From Sphingosinicella sp963974575 (GTDB lineage Bacteria; Pseudomonadota; Alphaproteobacteria; Sphingomonadales; Sphingomonadaceae), in assembly GCF_963974575.1 (NCBI RefSeq), contig NZ_CAXBBQ010000001.1:434001-498000 (forward strand): 64,000 nucleotides of DNA, read 5' to 3'. The translations under genes and the position numbers were made by a program. Numbering within the stretch: the stretch's first letter is position 1; every line of letters starts with the position of its first letter. The notes under the pieces were generated by a model. It was not told the origin of the DNA, made no database searches, and worked only from the letters and a program-made list of their open reading frames with translations. Below, one piece after another: positions 25,980-35,396 of the stretch.

Positions 25980-26393
25980 TCAGTCTTTCAGTGCAGGCGT
26001 GAAATAGGGGCGGATGCAGGGTTCGCCGCCGAGCCCGACGCCGAGCGCGCCGCTTCTCAGATCGAGTGGCATACCGATACGGAAATCCTCCGTGTGCGCG
26101 GGATCGAGCAGCATGAAGATACGCAGCGGGTGCGCATCGAGATCGACGTAGCCGACAGCATAGGGCGCGGGCAGGCCGAACGGCGGCTTGGTGCGGATCA
26201 CCGTGGCGCTGTAGAGCGTGCCGCTGCCGCCGAGGCTCACGGTTTCGGTTTCGGTCATGTCATCCGGGCAGTGCGTGCGTGCCGGAAAATGCTGCGCGCC
26301 GCACGCGGTGCAGAGGCTGCCGACGAGTTCGGTAATCGTGCCGTCGCCCGTAAAGATCCCCTCGGCGAAGGGCGGGAGCGTGTCGCCGCTCAT
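25980..26393 (-). CDS. DUF35 OB-fold protein with zinc ribbon, thiolase partner
   Basis: 137 residues from ATG 26393, chosen because it overlaps the ligase stop as ATGA. The rubredoxin-like zinc ribbon (CTACGAQHFPARTHCP) precedes an OB fold, the usual DUF35 order. Members form complexes with SCP-x thiolases and guide acyl-CoA substrates. Seven bases separate it from the thiolase gene. Confidence 0.82.
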   Translation of the reverse strand: MSGDTLPPFAEGIFTGDGTITELVGSLCTACGAQHFPARTHCPDDMTETETVSLGGSGTLYSATVIRTKPPFGLPAPYAVGYVDLDAHPLRIFMLLDPAHTEDFRIGMPLDLRSGALGVGLGGEPCIRPYFTPALKD

Positions 26394-28000
26394 GCCGCCG
26401 CATCCTTCAGCAGCGCATGCCACGCGGGGTCTGCCTCACGGTCGTAGGTGTCGGCGGTGACGCCCTCGGCGCGCAGCGCGTATTTCTGCACGCGTTCGGT
26501 CGGCGTCTTGGGCAGGCTCGCGAGGATACGCACGTAGCGGGGCACCATGAAGCGCGCCATCTGGCGCAGGCAGTGCCGCATCAGTGCGATGGGTTCGAGG
26601 GTCTCGCCGGGACGCAGCGTCAGGCAGATCATTACCTCGTCCTCGCCGAGTTCGGAAGCGACGGCGACGGCGGCGGATTCGAGCACGGCGGGATGCGCGT
26701 TGACGCCGCGCTCCACCTCGTAGCTCGAAATATTCTCGCCGCGCCGGCGCAGTGCGTCCTTCTTGCGGTCGACGAAATAATAATAGCCGTCTGCGTCGCG
26801 CTTCAGATAGTCGCCGGTGTGGAACCAGAGATCGCGCCACGCCTCCACGGTCTTTTCCGGCATCCGGTAATATTCCAGCATCATGCTGTTCATCATCTTC
26901 GGCCGGATCAGCAATTCGCCGGGCGTATCGTCGGGCACGTCGGCGCCGTCGTCGTCCACCAGCCGCACCTCATATTGCGGCAGCGGCTGGCCGCAGCATC
27001 CGGGGTGGCGGTGATCGATGCTGTTGTTGAGCGGAATCCCGATCTCGCTCATGCCGTAGCCTTCGACGAGGCGGACGCCGAAACGCTGCTCAAACGCCTC
27101 GAACAGATCCTTAGGCGCGCCCGCACCCATCATCAGGCGAAGGCTATTGGCTGCATCGTCTGGCGAGGGCGGGGCCTTCCAGAGGATCGGCAGGATACCG
27201 CCGATGTAGTTGAACGCAGTGCAGCCGTGCGCGCGCACTTCGTCCCAGAATGCCGAAGCTGAAAAGCGCCGCGCGAGCACCACGCGCGCGCCCGAAAGCA
27301 GCGCCGGGATCGTGGAGAGGAACTGCGCGTTGCCGTGAAACAGCGGCAGCGCGTTGTAGAGGCAATCCTCGGGCGTGTAGCGGCAAGCGTCTGCGATGAT
27401 CGCGGCCTGCATCAGCACGTAGTTCTGCGGCAGCACCGCGCCCTTGGAGGGGCCGGTGGTGCCGGAGGTGAACATCACTGCGACAGGATCGGCGGGGCCG
27501 ATCATCGGCGCATCGCCAAGCGGCGCGGCGCTTTCCAGCGTGCGGAAATCGACAACCTGCTGCGGAATACCGCCCGGCTCCGTACCATCGAGCAGCGCCA
27601 CGGTGCGCAGCTTCGGCAGATCACCGGCGACGTCCTGAAGGCGATCCTGAAACGCGCCTTCCAGGATCAGCAGCGAACACTCCGCCTGATCGAGCATGTA
27701 GTGGAGGAGCGTGCCCCGATGCGCGGTATTGATCGGCACCTCGATCGCGCCGAGCTGCGACAGCGCGAACCAGCAGAGCAGGAATTCCGGGCGGTTCCCC
27801 ATCATGATCGCGACCTTGTCGCCGCGCCCGACGCCGAGCGCGGCAAGTCCGCCTGCAATGCGTGTGGCCGCTTCATGCAGCGCGCCGAATGTGAAGTCCT
27901 GACCTTCGAAATGCAGGAACAGGTCGTCCGGCCGTTCGGCGGCGCGCTGTTTCAGCAGGCCGTGAACGGTCCGTTCGGCAACGTTCGCGAGCATGTCCAT
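26390..28000 (-). CDS. AMP-dependent CoA ligase, aroylacetate-CoA ligase candidate
   Basis: 536 residues from ATG 28000. Adenylation motifs: MFTSGTTGPSKGA, EGYGMSEIG, WFHTGDYLK, RRRGENISSYEVE and TPTERVQKYALR. Between HyuB and the DUF35/thiolase pair, with one base to HyuB, it fits the step that activates the carboxylated ketone (benzoylacetate-CoA ligase in the acetophenone pathway of Aromatoleum). The exact substrate is not visible. Confidence 0.82.
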   Translation of the reverse strand: MDMLANVAERTVHGLLKQRAAERPDDLFLHFEGQDFTFGALHEAATRIAGGLAALGVGRGDKVAIMMGNRPEFLLCWFALSQLGAIEVPINTAHRGTLLHYMLDQAECSLLILEGAFQDRLQDVAGDLPKLRTVALLDGTEPGGIPQQVVDFRTLESAAPLGDAPMIGPADPVAVMFTSGTTGPSKGAVLPQNYVLMQAAIIADACRYTPEDCLYNALPLFHGNAQFLSTIPALLSGARVVLARRFSASAFWDEVRAHGCTAFNYIGGILPILWKAPPSPDDAANSLRLMMGAGAPKDLFEAFEQRFGVRLVEGYGMSEIGIPLNNSIDHRHPGCCGQPLPQYEVRLVDDDGADVPDDTPGELLIRPKMMNSMMLEYYRMPEKTVEAWRDLWFHTGDYLKRDADGYYYFVDRKKDALRRRGENISSYEVERGVNAHPAVLESAAVAVASELGEDEVMICLTLRPGETLEPIALMRHCLRQMARFMVPRYVRILASLPKTPTERVQKYALRAEGVTADTYDREADPAWHALLKDAAA

Positions 28001-28001
28001 C

Positions 28002-30080
28002 TCAAGCGGCGCGAAGCTGTACGACCGGCTGCATCCCGTCGCGCGGGTTCGGCCAGGTGCCGTAGTAGCGCAGCGCATCTTCCGGTGGTGACAGTTTCGA
28101 CCAGCCCTTCACGAATTCGCCGTAGGGTTTTGCCCGCGCGAGCCGCTTCGCCCGCGCAGCCTTGCGAAGTGCCTCGGTGCCTTCGGCATCGAAGCGCAGG
28201 GTCTCGGGGTCGTAGGCGACCTTGTAGATGTTCGCCGCTGCCCAGTGCGACACGCGGTTGTTGCGCAGGTCGGTGAGCACGCTCACGGGGTCGCGCTCGA
28301 GCGGATCGCCGTAGCCGCCGCCGCCACCGACCGCGACATAGTAAGTGTCGCCGTCGTTGAACGGCCGCACCACCATATTGACGTCGAGCGTTTCCTTGAT
28401 GCCTGCCTCGGGATTGTCCGCCGCGAACACCTCGGAAAGGTCGTGCGGCAGCGGCGTGTGGCCGTCGGCGAGCAGCGCCTTGATGTTGCTGTCGTGCACG
28501 GTCTGCACGAACACCGGCGGCACGGCATAGCCACCGAACAGGCCGAGCGTCGTCGGGAAGCGCGAGCCGCCGCCCATCGAGCCGAGCATGAAGCGGTTGG
28601 TATCGTGGACGATGAGACCGAAGCCGACGCCGCAGCCACCGCGCTGCTTGCCGTGCCCGTAGCTGTTATTGAAGAGATTACGGAACGTATAGAGGAACGG
28701 CCGGTCGCTTTCGGTCGCCTCGACGTCCGAGCAGTCGCTCATCGTCGCGAAGAACGCGCCCGCCGCCTCCACCCCGTCCATGTCGGGCCGCGCGCCGCAG
28801 CCGGTGGCGTTGATCTCGGGCGTGATGTCCGCGATGCCTTCGCCGAACTGGTTGATGCCGCCGAAGGTCGGGATCGCGAAACCCGAGAACCACGCCGCAA
28901 CCGCGCGCGAGGAATCGTAGCTGTAGGTCATCCGCGCGCCGGTCAGGAAGATGCCCTGCGTGAAGCAGGTCTGCACCAGCGGCGCGAGCGAGGTGGACGC
29001 GTCGCCCTTGGCGTTCACCATCGCATCCTCCGGGAAGCGCCAGTCGATCGCTTCCAGAAGGCCGTTGTTCGCGGGCAGATCATGGAACAGCCAGCCGCAG
29101 TAATAGACGCACGACAGGCCGAGGATGCCCTGGAAGAAGCTGTTGATCGGGCGTCCTTCCACCAGCGGCGAGGTGTTCTCGAAATCCATGATGATGCGGT
29201 CGCCCTGCTTGATCATGGTGAGATTGATCTTGGTGAGCCCGGATTCGGTGCCCACCGTGTCGAGGAAGCGCGGCTGCCGGTAGATACCGTCGTTGAGTTC
29301 GGCGACGCGTCGCTTCGCGGCCTCGCCCGTTTGCGTCAGGATACGGCGCAGGCCGCCGATGAAGAACTCCGGCCCCTTCTCCTCGATCACCTCGAGCACG
29401 CGGCGCTGCGCGATGCGCGCTGCGGCAAGGCGTGCCTTGATGTCGAGGATCATGGTACGCGGGTCGCGCGTCATCGCGGCCAGCATGTTGAGGATGTCCT
29501 CGCGCAGCTGGTAGTTCTCGCCGATCTTGATCGGCGGGACGAGCAGACCTTCGTCGTACTTGGTCTTCGCGGTGTTGCAGGTGCCGCCGGGCTCGGTGCC
29601 GCCCGCCTCGCCCGTGTGCACGGCGGCGGCGATGAAGCACATCAGCTCGCCCTTGTAGAACACGGGCACGGCAAGCCCCATGTCGGCGTTGTGCACGCCC
29701 GCGTAGAACGGGTCGTTGTAGAAGAAGCTGTCACCGTCCTTCACGCCCACCGAAGGTTCGTCGACCCAGTGCTTCACCACATATTTCAGCGGCAGCTGGC
29801 CGAGCACGGCGTGGTGATAGATGCCCGTCGCGCAGACGCTGAGATCGCCCTGCCGCGTGAAGATGCCGAAGGCGACATCACCCCAGCGCATCGCGGTGGA
29901 GGCGCCGAGTTTCATCGTCGTCTCTTTGCCCTCAAGCGCGATCATGTGCATCTTGTGCTTGAAGATGTCGAACTCCACCGGGTCGATCCCCGCCTGCGCG
30001 GCGATCTCGGCTTCGGTCATCGGTTCGGGGCGCAGGCGCTGGACCACTTCGTGGTCGCGGGCGTAGGCAATGCCGGTCAT
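28002..30080 (-). CDS. Acetophenone/acetone carboxylase, HyuB-type subunit (ApcD-like)
   Basis: 692 residues from ATG 30080, with GGGAGA before it; the frame stays open upstream but only as antisense of the next gene. Hydantoinase B/oxoprolinase fold: the N-terminal DPVEFDIFKHKMHMI and metal-rich central NDPFYAGVHNADMG are characteristic. In acetone and acetophenone carboxylases this subunit takes activated carbonate and the ketone enolate. It is 13 bp behind the HyuA-type gene and belongs to the five-subunit set. Confidence 0.85.
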   Translation of the reverse strand: MTGIAYARDHEVVQRLRPEPMTEAEIAAQAGIDPVEFDIFKHKMHMIALEGKETTMKLGASTAMRWGDVAFGIFTRQGDLSVCATGIYHHAVLGQLPLKYVVKHWVDEPSVGVKDGDSFFYNDPFYAGVHNADMGLAVPVFYKGELMCFIAAAVHTGEAGGTEPGGTCNTAKTKYDEGLLVPPIKIGENYQLREDILNMLAAMTRDPRTMILDIKARLAAARIAQRRVLEVIEEKGPEFFIGGLRRILTQTGEAAKRRVAELNDGIYRQPRFLDTVGTESGLTKINLTMIKQGDRIIMDFENTSPLVEGRPINSFFQGILGLSCVYYCGWLFHDLPANNGLLEAIDWRFPEDAMVNAKGDASTSLAPLVQTCFTQGIFLTGARMTYSYDSSRAVAAWFSGFAIPTFGGINQFGEGIADITPEINATGCGARPDMDGVEAAGAFFATMSDCSDVEATESDRPFLYTFRNLFNNSYGHGKQRGGCGVGFGLIVHDTNRFMLGSMGGGSRFPTTLGLFGGYAVPPVFVQTVHDSNIKALLADGHTPLPHDLSEVFAADNPEAGIKETLDVNMVVRPFNDGDTYYVAVGGGGGYGDPLERDPVSVLTDLRNNRVSHWAAANIYKVAYDPETLRFDAEGTEALRKAARAKRLARAKPYGEFVKGWSKLSPPEDALRYYGTWPNPRDGMQPVVQLRAA

Positions 30081-30093
30081 GTTCTTGTCTCCC

Positions 30094-32235
30094 TCAGGCG
30101 CTGCGTTCGAGGACGCCGTTTCGCCAGGCGTCGATGTGGAAGGTCCAGCCCGGCGCGACCACATGGGTGGTGTCCGGGCTTTCGATGACGGCGGGGCCGG
30201 CGAGGCGGTTGCCCGGCTTCAGGCGGCGCGCGTCGTAGATCGGCGTATCGACGAAGCCGTCCGCCGGATCCCAGTAGACAGGGCGCGTTTCGGTCTTGGC
30301 GTTCGCATCAGGTTCGGGCGCGGCAAGCGTTTCCGCCGGCAGCGCGAACGGGTCCTGCGCGACGGACGCGGTAAGGAAGAAGCTCTCCACGTTGATGCCG
30401 CCCGCCGGGAAGGTCGCCTCGGGCGAATAGACCTCGCCGTAGCGTGCGGTGAAGGCATCGCAGAGCGCCTTCACATCGTCCGTGCCGTCCAGCCGCAGCT
30501 TCGGCGCGGTGACACGCGTCATATTGTACTGGCTACCATAGCGCATATCGAGTTCGAGCCGGAACGCCATGTCGCGCTCGTTGAAGCCTTCCAGCTTCAG
30601 GTCGCGCGTCGCGAGATCGACGAGTTCGGTGACGAGATCGTTGAACGGCGCGAGATCGGAAAGATATGCCTGCTCCGACCAGTTGAAGAGTTTCAGCGAG
30701 CGTGAGCGCTCCCACACTTCCTTGATCGCCATCGTCGAGGCGCCGAACGCGCCAAACACCGAGGATTGCAGCGGCACGACGATCTTGCGGACGCCGATGA
30801 ACGGCGCGAAGCCCACCGCGTGCGCGCCGCCCGCGCCGCCGCACGCGTAGAGCACGAAGGTGCGCGGGTCGTGGCCCTTCAGCGCGACCTCGTTGAACAC
30901 CTCCTGCCCCATGCGCGCGTCGATCATGCGGCGGATACGCCACGCGGCTTCCTCCACCGGAATGCCGAGCGGCTGCGCGATCTTCTCGCCGATCGCCTTC
31001 TTCGCGAGATCGATGTCGAGCAGCATCTCGCCGCCGAGATAATTCTCCGCATTGTAGAGGCCGAGCACGAGATCGGCATCCGTCACGGTCGGCTCCTTGC
31101 CGCCCTTGTCGTAGCAGGCCGGCCCCGGCATCGATCCGGCCGACTGCGGCCCGACTTCGAGCGTGTCGCCGAGTGTCGTGTTGATCCACGCGATCGAGCC
31201 GCCGCCCGCGCCGATCGACTTCACCTCGATCGCCGGGATGTTGGTGCGCCAGCGGTCGATCACCGGGATGAAATCGTGTGCCTTGATCGCGCCGCCCTCG
31301 ATGAGGCCGATGTCGAACGAGGTGCCGCCCATGTCGGTGAACACGATGTTGCCGTCCGCCGACAGCCCGCCGAGCGCGGCCGCGCCGTGCAGCCCCGCGA
31401 CCGGCCCGGCGTTGTGCGTGAGGACGGCGCGCGTGCGCGAGGCTTTCTTGGTGCCGCCGGTGTTGTGGACGAGCGTCAGCGGCTTTTTATAGCCGCCGTC
31501 GCGCAGTTCGTTGCCGAGCTTGTTGAGTTCGTCAGCCATCAGGCCGTGGATGTAGGCGTTGACGACTGCGGTCATCGTGCGCGTGTATTCGCCTGCCTTG
31601 GGGGAGATTTCCGACGACAGGATCACCGGCATCGAGCCGAGATAATCTTCGGGATACTCCTCTTCGATCACCTGTTTGATGAACTGCTCGTGCTCGGGGT
31701 TCACGAACGACCAGAGCAGCGACACGACGAAGCCCTGCGCGCCGCGATCAACGAGCGCCTGCAGCTTTTCGAGAACCTCCTCGCGCGAAAGTGGCGCGAT
31801 GATCTTGCCCGCATAATCGATGCGCTCGCGCACCCCGACGACCATGTCCGGGCTGATCAGCGGCACCGGCTTTTCGATGCGCGCGAGGTCGCGGCCCTGC
31901 TGCCAGCCGAGCCCATCCGCCCAGCTACGGCCGCGGCCGATGAAGATCGTGTCCTCGAAGCCTGCCGTGGTGATGAGCCCGAGCTTGGGGCCGGTGCGCT
32001 CGATCAGCGCGTTCGTGCCCACCGTCGTCGAATAGCGCACGCTCGAAAGGCCGCCGAGGAACTCCGGAAGCTTCAGCTTCAGCCCCTTGGCGAGCAGGCC
32101 CATGCCGCGCATGAAGCCGACCGAAAGATCGTAGTGCGTCGTTGGCGTTTTCGCCGTGTGGAAGCCGCCGCCCTCGTGGGCGCAATAGAAATCGGTGAAC
32201 GTGCCGCCGACATCGATGCCTACCGTGTAACTCAT
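30094..32235 (-). CDS. Acetophenone/acetone carboxylase, HyuA-type subunit (ApcC-like)
   Basis: 713 residues. ATG 32235 begins directly at MSYTVGIDVGGTFTD, the phosphate-binding strand of the ASKHA-type ATPase fold. Further motifs: STTVGTNALIERTG, TDMGGTSFD and SIGAGGGSIAW. It is the larger of two HyuA-type proteins in the operon. In this enzyme class it phosphorylates bicarbonate or the ketone at the expense of ATP. Two different HyuA-type subunits match acetophenone carboxylase, not acetone carboxylase. Confidence 0.86.
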   Translation of the reverse strand: MSYTVGIDVGGTFTDFYCAHEGGGFHTAKTPTTHYDLSVGFMRGMGLLAKGLKLKLPEFLGGLSSVRYSTTVGTNALIERTGPKLGLITTAGFEDTIFIGRGRSWADGLGWQQGRDLARIEKPVPLISPDMVVGVRERIDYAGKIIAPLSREEVLEKLQALVDRGAQGFVVSLLWSFVNPEHEQFIKQVIEEEYPEDYLGSMPVILSSEISPKAGEYTRTMTAVVNAYIHGLMADELNKLGNELRDGGYKKPLTLVHNTGGTKKASRTRAVLTHNAGPVAGLHGAAALGGLSADGNIVFTDMGGTSFDIGLIEGGAIKAHDFIPVIDRWRTNIPAIEVKSIGAGGGSIAWINTTLGDTLEVGPQSAGSMPGPACYDKGGKEPTVTDADLVLGLYNAENYLGGEMLLDIDLAKKAIGEKIAQPLGIPVEEAAWRIRRMIDARMGQEVFNEVALKGHDPRTFVLYACGGAGGAHAVGFAPFIGVRKIVVPLQSSVFGAFGASTMAIKEVWERSRSLKLFNWSEQAYLSDLAPFNDLVTELVDLATRDLKLEGFNERDMAFRLELDMRYGSQYNMTRVTAPKLRLDGTDDVKALCDAFTARYGEVYSPEATFPAGGINVESFFLTASVAQDPFALPAETLAAPEPDANAKTETRPVYWDPADGFVDTPIYDARRLKPGNRLAGPAVIESPDTTHVVAPGWTFHIDAWRNGVLERSA

Positions 32236-32251
32236 CGAAACGCCCTCGTCC

Positions 32252-33019
32252 TCAAGGTTGGCGGGCGCCGCTGAAGGCGCCCATGAATGCGTGCATGGTC
32301 TCGACCGGCAGCGGATCGGGTCCGCCGCCGAGCGTCGTGATGATGAGCGGGCGCGTTGCCGCGAGGGCCGCTGCGTCCGCAGTCGTGTCGTCCACGGAAA
32401 GCGCGATCCCGATGGCGGGGCCTTCCGCAGCAATTCGGTCCAGAAGGTCGGCGTCCACCGTTCCAGCGGCGATCACTGCATCGGGCTTCAGCCGCAATGC
32501 AGTGTCGGCAGCGTCTTCGTCCGGGATCGCCATGATGATGCCGAGCGGCACGTCGAAATAAGAGGTGACGTTGCGCAGCGTGTTGAACAGCTTGCGCGCG
32601 CTCATCCCCGCAAGGTCCGATGCGGCGACCCCGCTTTCATCGAACAGCAGCAGCGCGGGACGCGCCTCGCCGATCGCCTCGACGATGGCGGTCAGCACGT
32701 CCTTCGCCGTGTCGGCGTCGCTCGCAGCGGCAAGCGTCACCGGGCCGGGCAGAACAGGGACCACCGGGCGCCCACCTTCGGCGGCAAGACGGCGCACCGC
32801 TTCCACCGCGCTTTCGCTGTCCGCTGCATCGATCTCGATGACGATGGCGTCACTCCCGAACAGTGCGGCGATGCGCTTCGCCGCCTGCACGATCTGGCCA
32901 GCGTCGGCGGCAAACGCGCTCCACGGCTGGCCGCACACGGGTGCGGCCGCCGCCGACAGGCGCGGCAAAACCGCCGCGCCCGCGTCGCCGCCGAGAACAG
33001 AGGCCAGCCGGTTCGTCAT
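32252..33019 (-). CDS. Small TIM-barrel-like subunit, ApcE candidate
   Basis: 255 residues from ATG 33019, which overlaps the stop of the preceding gene (ATGA). No clear domain. Alternating hydrophobic strands and helices, such as AIVIEIDA, PVVPVLPGPVTLAAA, PALLLFDESG and PLGIIMAIPD, recall the uroporphyrinogen-decarboxylase/MtbA barrel. No catalytic motif is evident. Its place between the gamma-like subunit and HyuA suggests the fifth subunit, ApcE, of an acetophenone-type carboxylase, which has no agreed function. A weak assignment. Confidence 0.5.
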   Translation of the reverse strand: MTNRLASVLGGDAGAAVLPRLSAAAAPVCGQPWSAFAADAGQIVQAAKRIAALFGSDAIVIEIDAADSESAVEAVRRLAAEGGRPVVPVLPGPVTLAAASDADTAKDVLTAIVEAIGEARPALLLFDESGVAASDLAGMSARKLFNTLRNVTSYFDVPLGIIMAIPDEDAADTALRLKPDAVIAAGTVDADLLDRIAAEGPAIGIALSVDDTTADAAALAATRPLIITTLGGGPDPLPVETMHAFMGAFSGARQP

Positions 33020-33354
33020 GCGGCCGCGCCGTGGCGCCGCTTCAGCGCCGCGATGTCGAGTTCGATCTCGTGCGTGATCGGGTGGCCCGGCGGCAGATAT
33101 TCGTTCTCCAGCATCGTCGCGCAGCCGGGGCAGTAGAATTCCACGAGCCGGCAATATTGGCTGTCCGGCGTGAAGCTGTAATTGCCTTCGGCGACGAGCG
33201 GCGGATGCACCTCCTCGAGCGGCTGCTCGGCAACGAGGCAGCCTTCCTTGTAATTCCCGTGCGCGGAGCCGAGGTCGTGGCCGCAGCGGTTGCAACACCA
33301 TGTTTCCGCTTGCAGGTCGATGTCGAGATACTCGGTGATGCGGACTTTGCTCAT
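33016..33354 (-). CDS. Acetone-carboxylase-gamma-like subunit (ApcB-like)
   Basis: 112 residues. Two Cys pairs, CCNRCGHDLG and YCPGCATMLE, form a zinc-binding core like that of acetone carboxylase gamma (family Acetone_carb_G). SPDSQYCRLVEFYC-like spacing is also typical. It stabilises the carboxylase complex. Three bases separate it from the upstream HyuA-type gene, and it overlaps the next gene by four. Confidence 0.82.
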   Translation of the reverse strand: MSKVRITEYLDIDLQAETWCCNRCGHDLGSAHGNYKEGCLVAEQPLEEVHPPLVAEGNYSFTPDSQYCRLVEFYCPGCATMLENEYLPPGHPITHEIELDIAALKRRHGAAA

Positions 33355-33357
33355 CGC

Positions 33358-35373
33358 TTATTTCCGTTCGAGAAGCGCGTTGTCGTAGGCGTCGATGGCG
33401 AGGCTCCAGCCTTCGGGCACAAGGATCGTCGTCTGGTTGGATTCGACGATCGCCGGGCCGGAAAGCGCGTGGCCGGGGCCCATGCGCGCGCGGTCGTACA
33501 CCGGTGTCTGGGTGCGCTCCGGTCCGCCGAACCACACCTGCCGGTCGGCAAGACGGGCAGCCGCGAGATCGGATGCTGCCGTCTGGCCCTGCCGCCATTC
33601 GAAATGCGGTACGCGTGCGGACGCGCTGTAGGCGATGCTGGCGAGGCGCAGCGGACCTGCCGTGCCCAGTGCTTCACGCGCGGCGACGAGCGCTGCGGCG
33701 GCGGCATCGGCGTCGGAAATCGCGGCGGTTTCGGCGCCCACGAGGATTTCGGGCTCGCCGCCCGCGCCGGTCCAGAACAGCTGCAGCCGCGCCTCGGCGT
33801 CCGCCGGATCGAAGCCCTCGCCCCGCATGTCGCGGGCAGCTTCGGTCGCCATCTCCGCGACGAGCGCGCCGGCGGAGAGCAGGTCGGTTGCGCTTTCGAC
33901 GAGAATGTCGGCGCGGCGGTAATAGATGTGGCCCACGTCCATCAGTGAGGAGCCGAATGCCGAGGAGACGGCGGAGAAGGGCGTGATGACGACGCGGCCG
34001 ATGCCTGCGTTCGCCGCAATGTCCGCAGCGTGGATCGCGCCCGCGCCGCCGTAGGCGATCACGGGAAGACCGCTCGGACGCCCGAGCCGCTCGGCGACCG
34101 CGCCGACCGCCTTGCCCATCGCGGCTTCCACGTTGCGGCGGATGGCGAGCGCGGCGTCTTCGATGCTGAGCCCCAGCGGCTGCGCGACGGCAGCGTCGAT
34201 CGCGGCGCGCGCTTTACCCAAGTCGAGCGTCATGCCGCCGCCGAGGAAGCGCGCGGGATCGAGGATGCCGAGCACGAGGTTTGCGTCCGTCACCGTCGCT
34301 TTCGTGCCGCCGAGCCCGAAGCAGGCCGGGCCGGGAAGCGCGCCCGCGGATTGCGGCCCCACCCTAAGCACGCCGCCTTCGACTTCGGCGATCGATCCGC
34401 CGCCCGCACCGAGCGCGTCGATCGCCATCATCGGCAGGTTGCACGCGAAGCCTTCAACCTCGGGCTGCAGCGCGTAGCTCGCCTGTCCGCCCTCCACATA
34501 GGAAATGTCGAATGAGGTGCCGCCCATGTCGGTCGCGATCAGCGTGTCGGCGCCGTAGAGCGCGCCGATCGCGCGCGCGCCATAAAGACCGCCCGTGGGC
34601 CCGCTGTTGTAGGTGTTGATCGCGCGCGTTTTCGCAACGCGGGCCACCGCGCCATTGTTGTGGCCGATGAACAGCGTACCGCGATAGCCGCGCAGGCGCA
34701 GTTCCTCGCCCGCCTTGTAGAGCAGCCGCGCGAGCTTGCCGTGAATGTAGGCGTTGAGCACGGCGGCGTTGATGCGCTCGCGCGTGCCCGGCCGCGCCGA
34801 AATGTCCGAAGCGAGGAAGGTGGGTACCGAGCCGAGATAGTCGCGCGGATACTCGGCCTTGATGACGGCGCGCACGCGGCGCTCGTTCGCCGGGTTGAGA
34901 TCGGAGTTCGCAAGTGCGACGACGATGCCGCGTGCGCCCCGGTCGATCAGCGTCTGCGCCGCATCGAGAATGGCGGCGGCGTCCGGCGACGCCGTCATGG
35001 TGCCGTCGCCTGCGACGCCTTCGGCGATCCCGATCACCATGTCCGGCGCAACGAGCGGCGACTTGCCTTCCTCGTCATGCGTCGGTGCCAGCGCTTCCGA
35101 GCCCGCTGTCACGATCAGCCCGATCTTCGATCCGTTGCGCTGGATGATCGTGTTCGTGCCGATGGTGTTCGAAAAACGGATGATGTTCGTCTCGTTCAGG
35201 AAATCCTCGACGCTGCAGTCGAATGCGCCCGCGCCTGCGCTGATGCAGTCGAGGAAGCAGGCGGTGAGGTCGTGCGGCGTCGTCGGCACTTTCACGGTGC
35301 GCACGTCGCCGCCCCGCACGATGAAGCCGTCGGTGAAGGTGCCGCCGGTGTCGATGTCGATGGTGATGCCCAT
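33358..35373 (-). CDS. Acetophenone carboxylase, second HyuA-type subunit (ApcA-like)
   Basis: 671 residues. MGITIDIDTGGTFTDG, SNTIGTNTIIQRNGSK, TDMGGTSFD and DALGAGGGSIAE define the HyuA/oxoprolinase ATPase. Clearly diverged from the other HyuA protein of the operon, so the pair is an old duplication with separate roles, as in ApcA and ApcC. First enzyme gene behind tetR (23 bp). Confidence 0.86.
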   Translation of the reverse strand: MGITIDIDTGGTFTDGFIVRGGDVRTVKVPTTPHDLTACFLDCISAGAGAFDCSVEDFLNETNIIRFSNTIGTNTIIQRNGSKIGLIVTAGSEALAPTHDEEGKSPLVAPDMVIGIAEGVAGDGTMTASPDAAAILDAAQTLIDRGARGIVVALANSDLNPANERRVRAVIKAEYPRDYLGSVPTFLASDISARPGTRERINAAVLNAYIHGKLARLLYKAGEELRLRGYRGTLFIGHNNGAVARVAKTRAINTYNSGPTGGLYGARAIGALYGADTLIATDMGGTSFDISYVEGGQASYALQPEVEGFACNLPMMAIDALGAGGGSIAEVEGGVLRVGPQSAGALPGPACFGLGGTKATVTDANLVLGILDPARFLGGGMTLDLGKARAAIDAAVAQPLGLSIEDAALAIRRNVEAAMGKAVGAVAERLGRPSGLPVIAYGGAGAIHAADIAANAGIGRVVITPFSAVSSAFGSSLMDVGHIYYRRADILVESATDLLSAGALVAEMATEAARDMRGEGFDPADAEARLQLFWTGAGGEPEILVGAETAAISDADAAAAALVAAREALGTAGPLRLASIAYSASARVPHFEWRQGQTAASDLAAARLADRQVWFGGPERTQTPVYDRARMGPGHALSGPAIVESNQTTILVPEGWSLAIDAYDNALLERK

Positions 35374-35396
35374 GAGGTCTTCGTTTTCCTGTTTCG

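Noticed and set aside
32236..32433. Upstream extension of the larger HyuA-type gene
   Set aside because: It overlaps the small-subunit gene in another frame and has no similarity before MSYTVGIDVGG.
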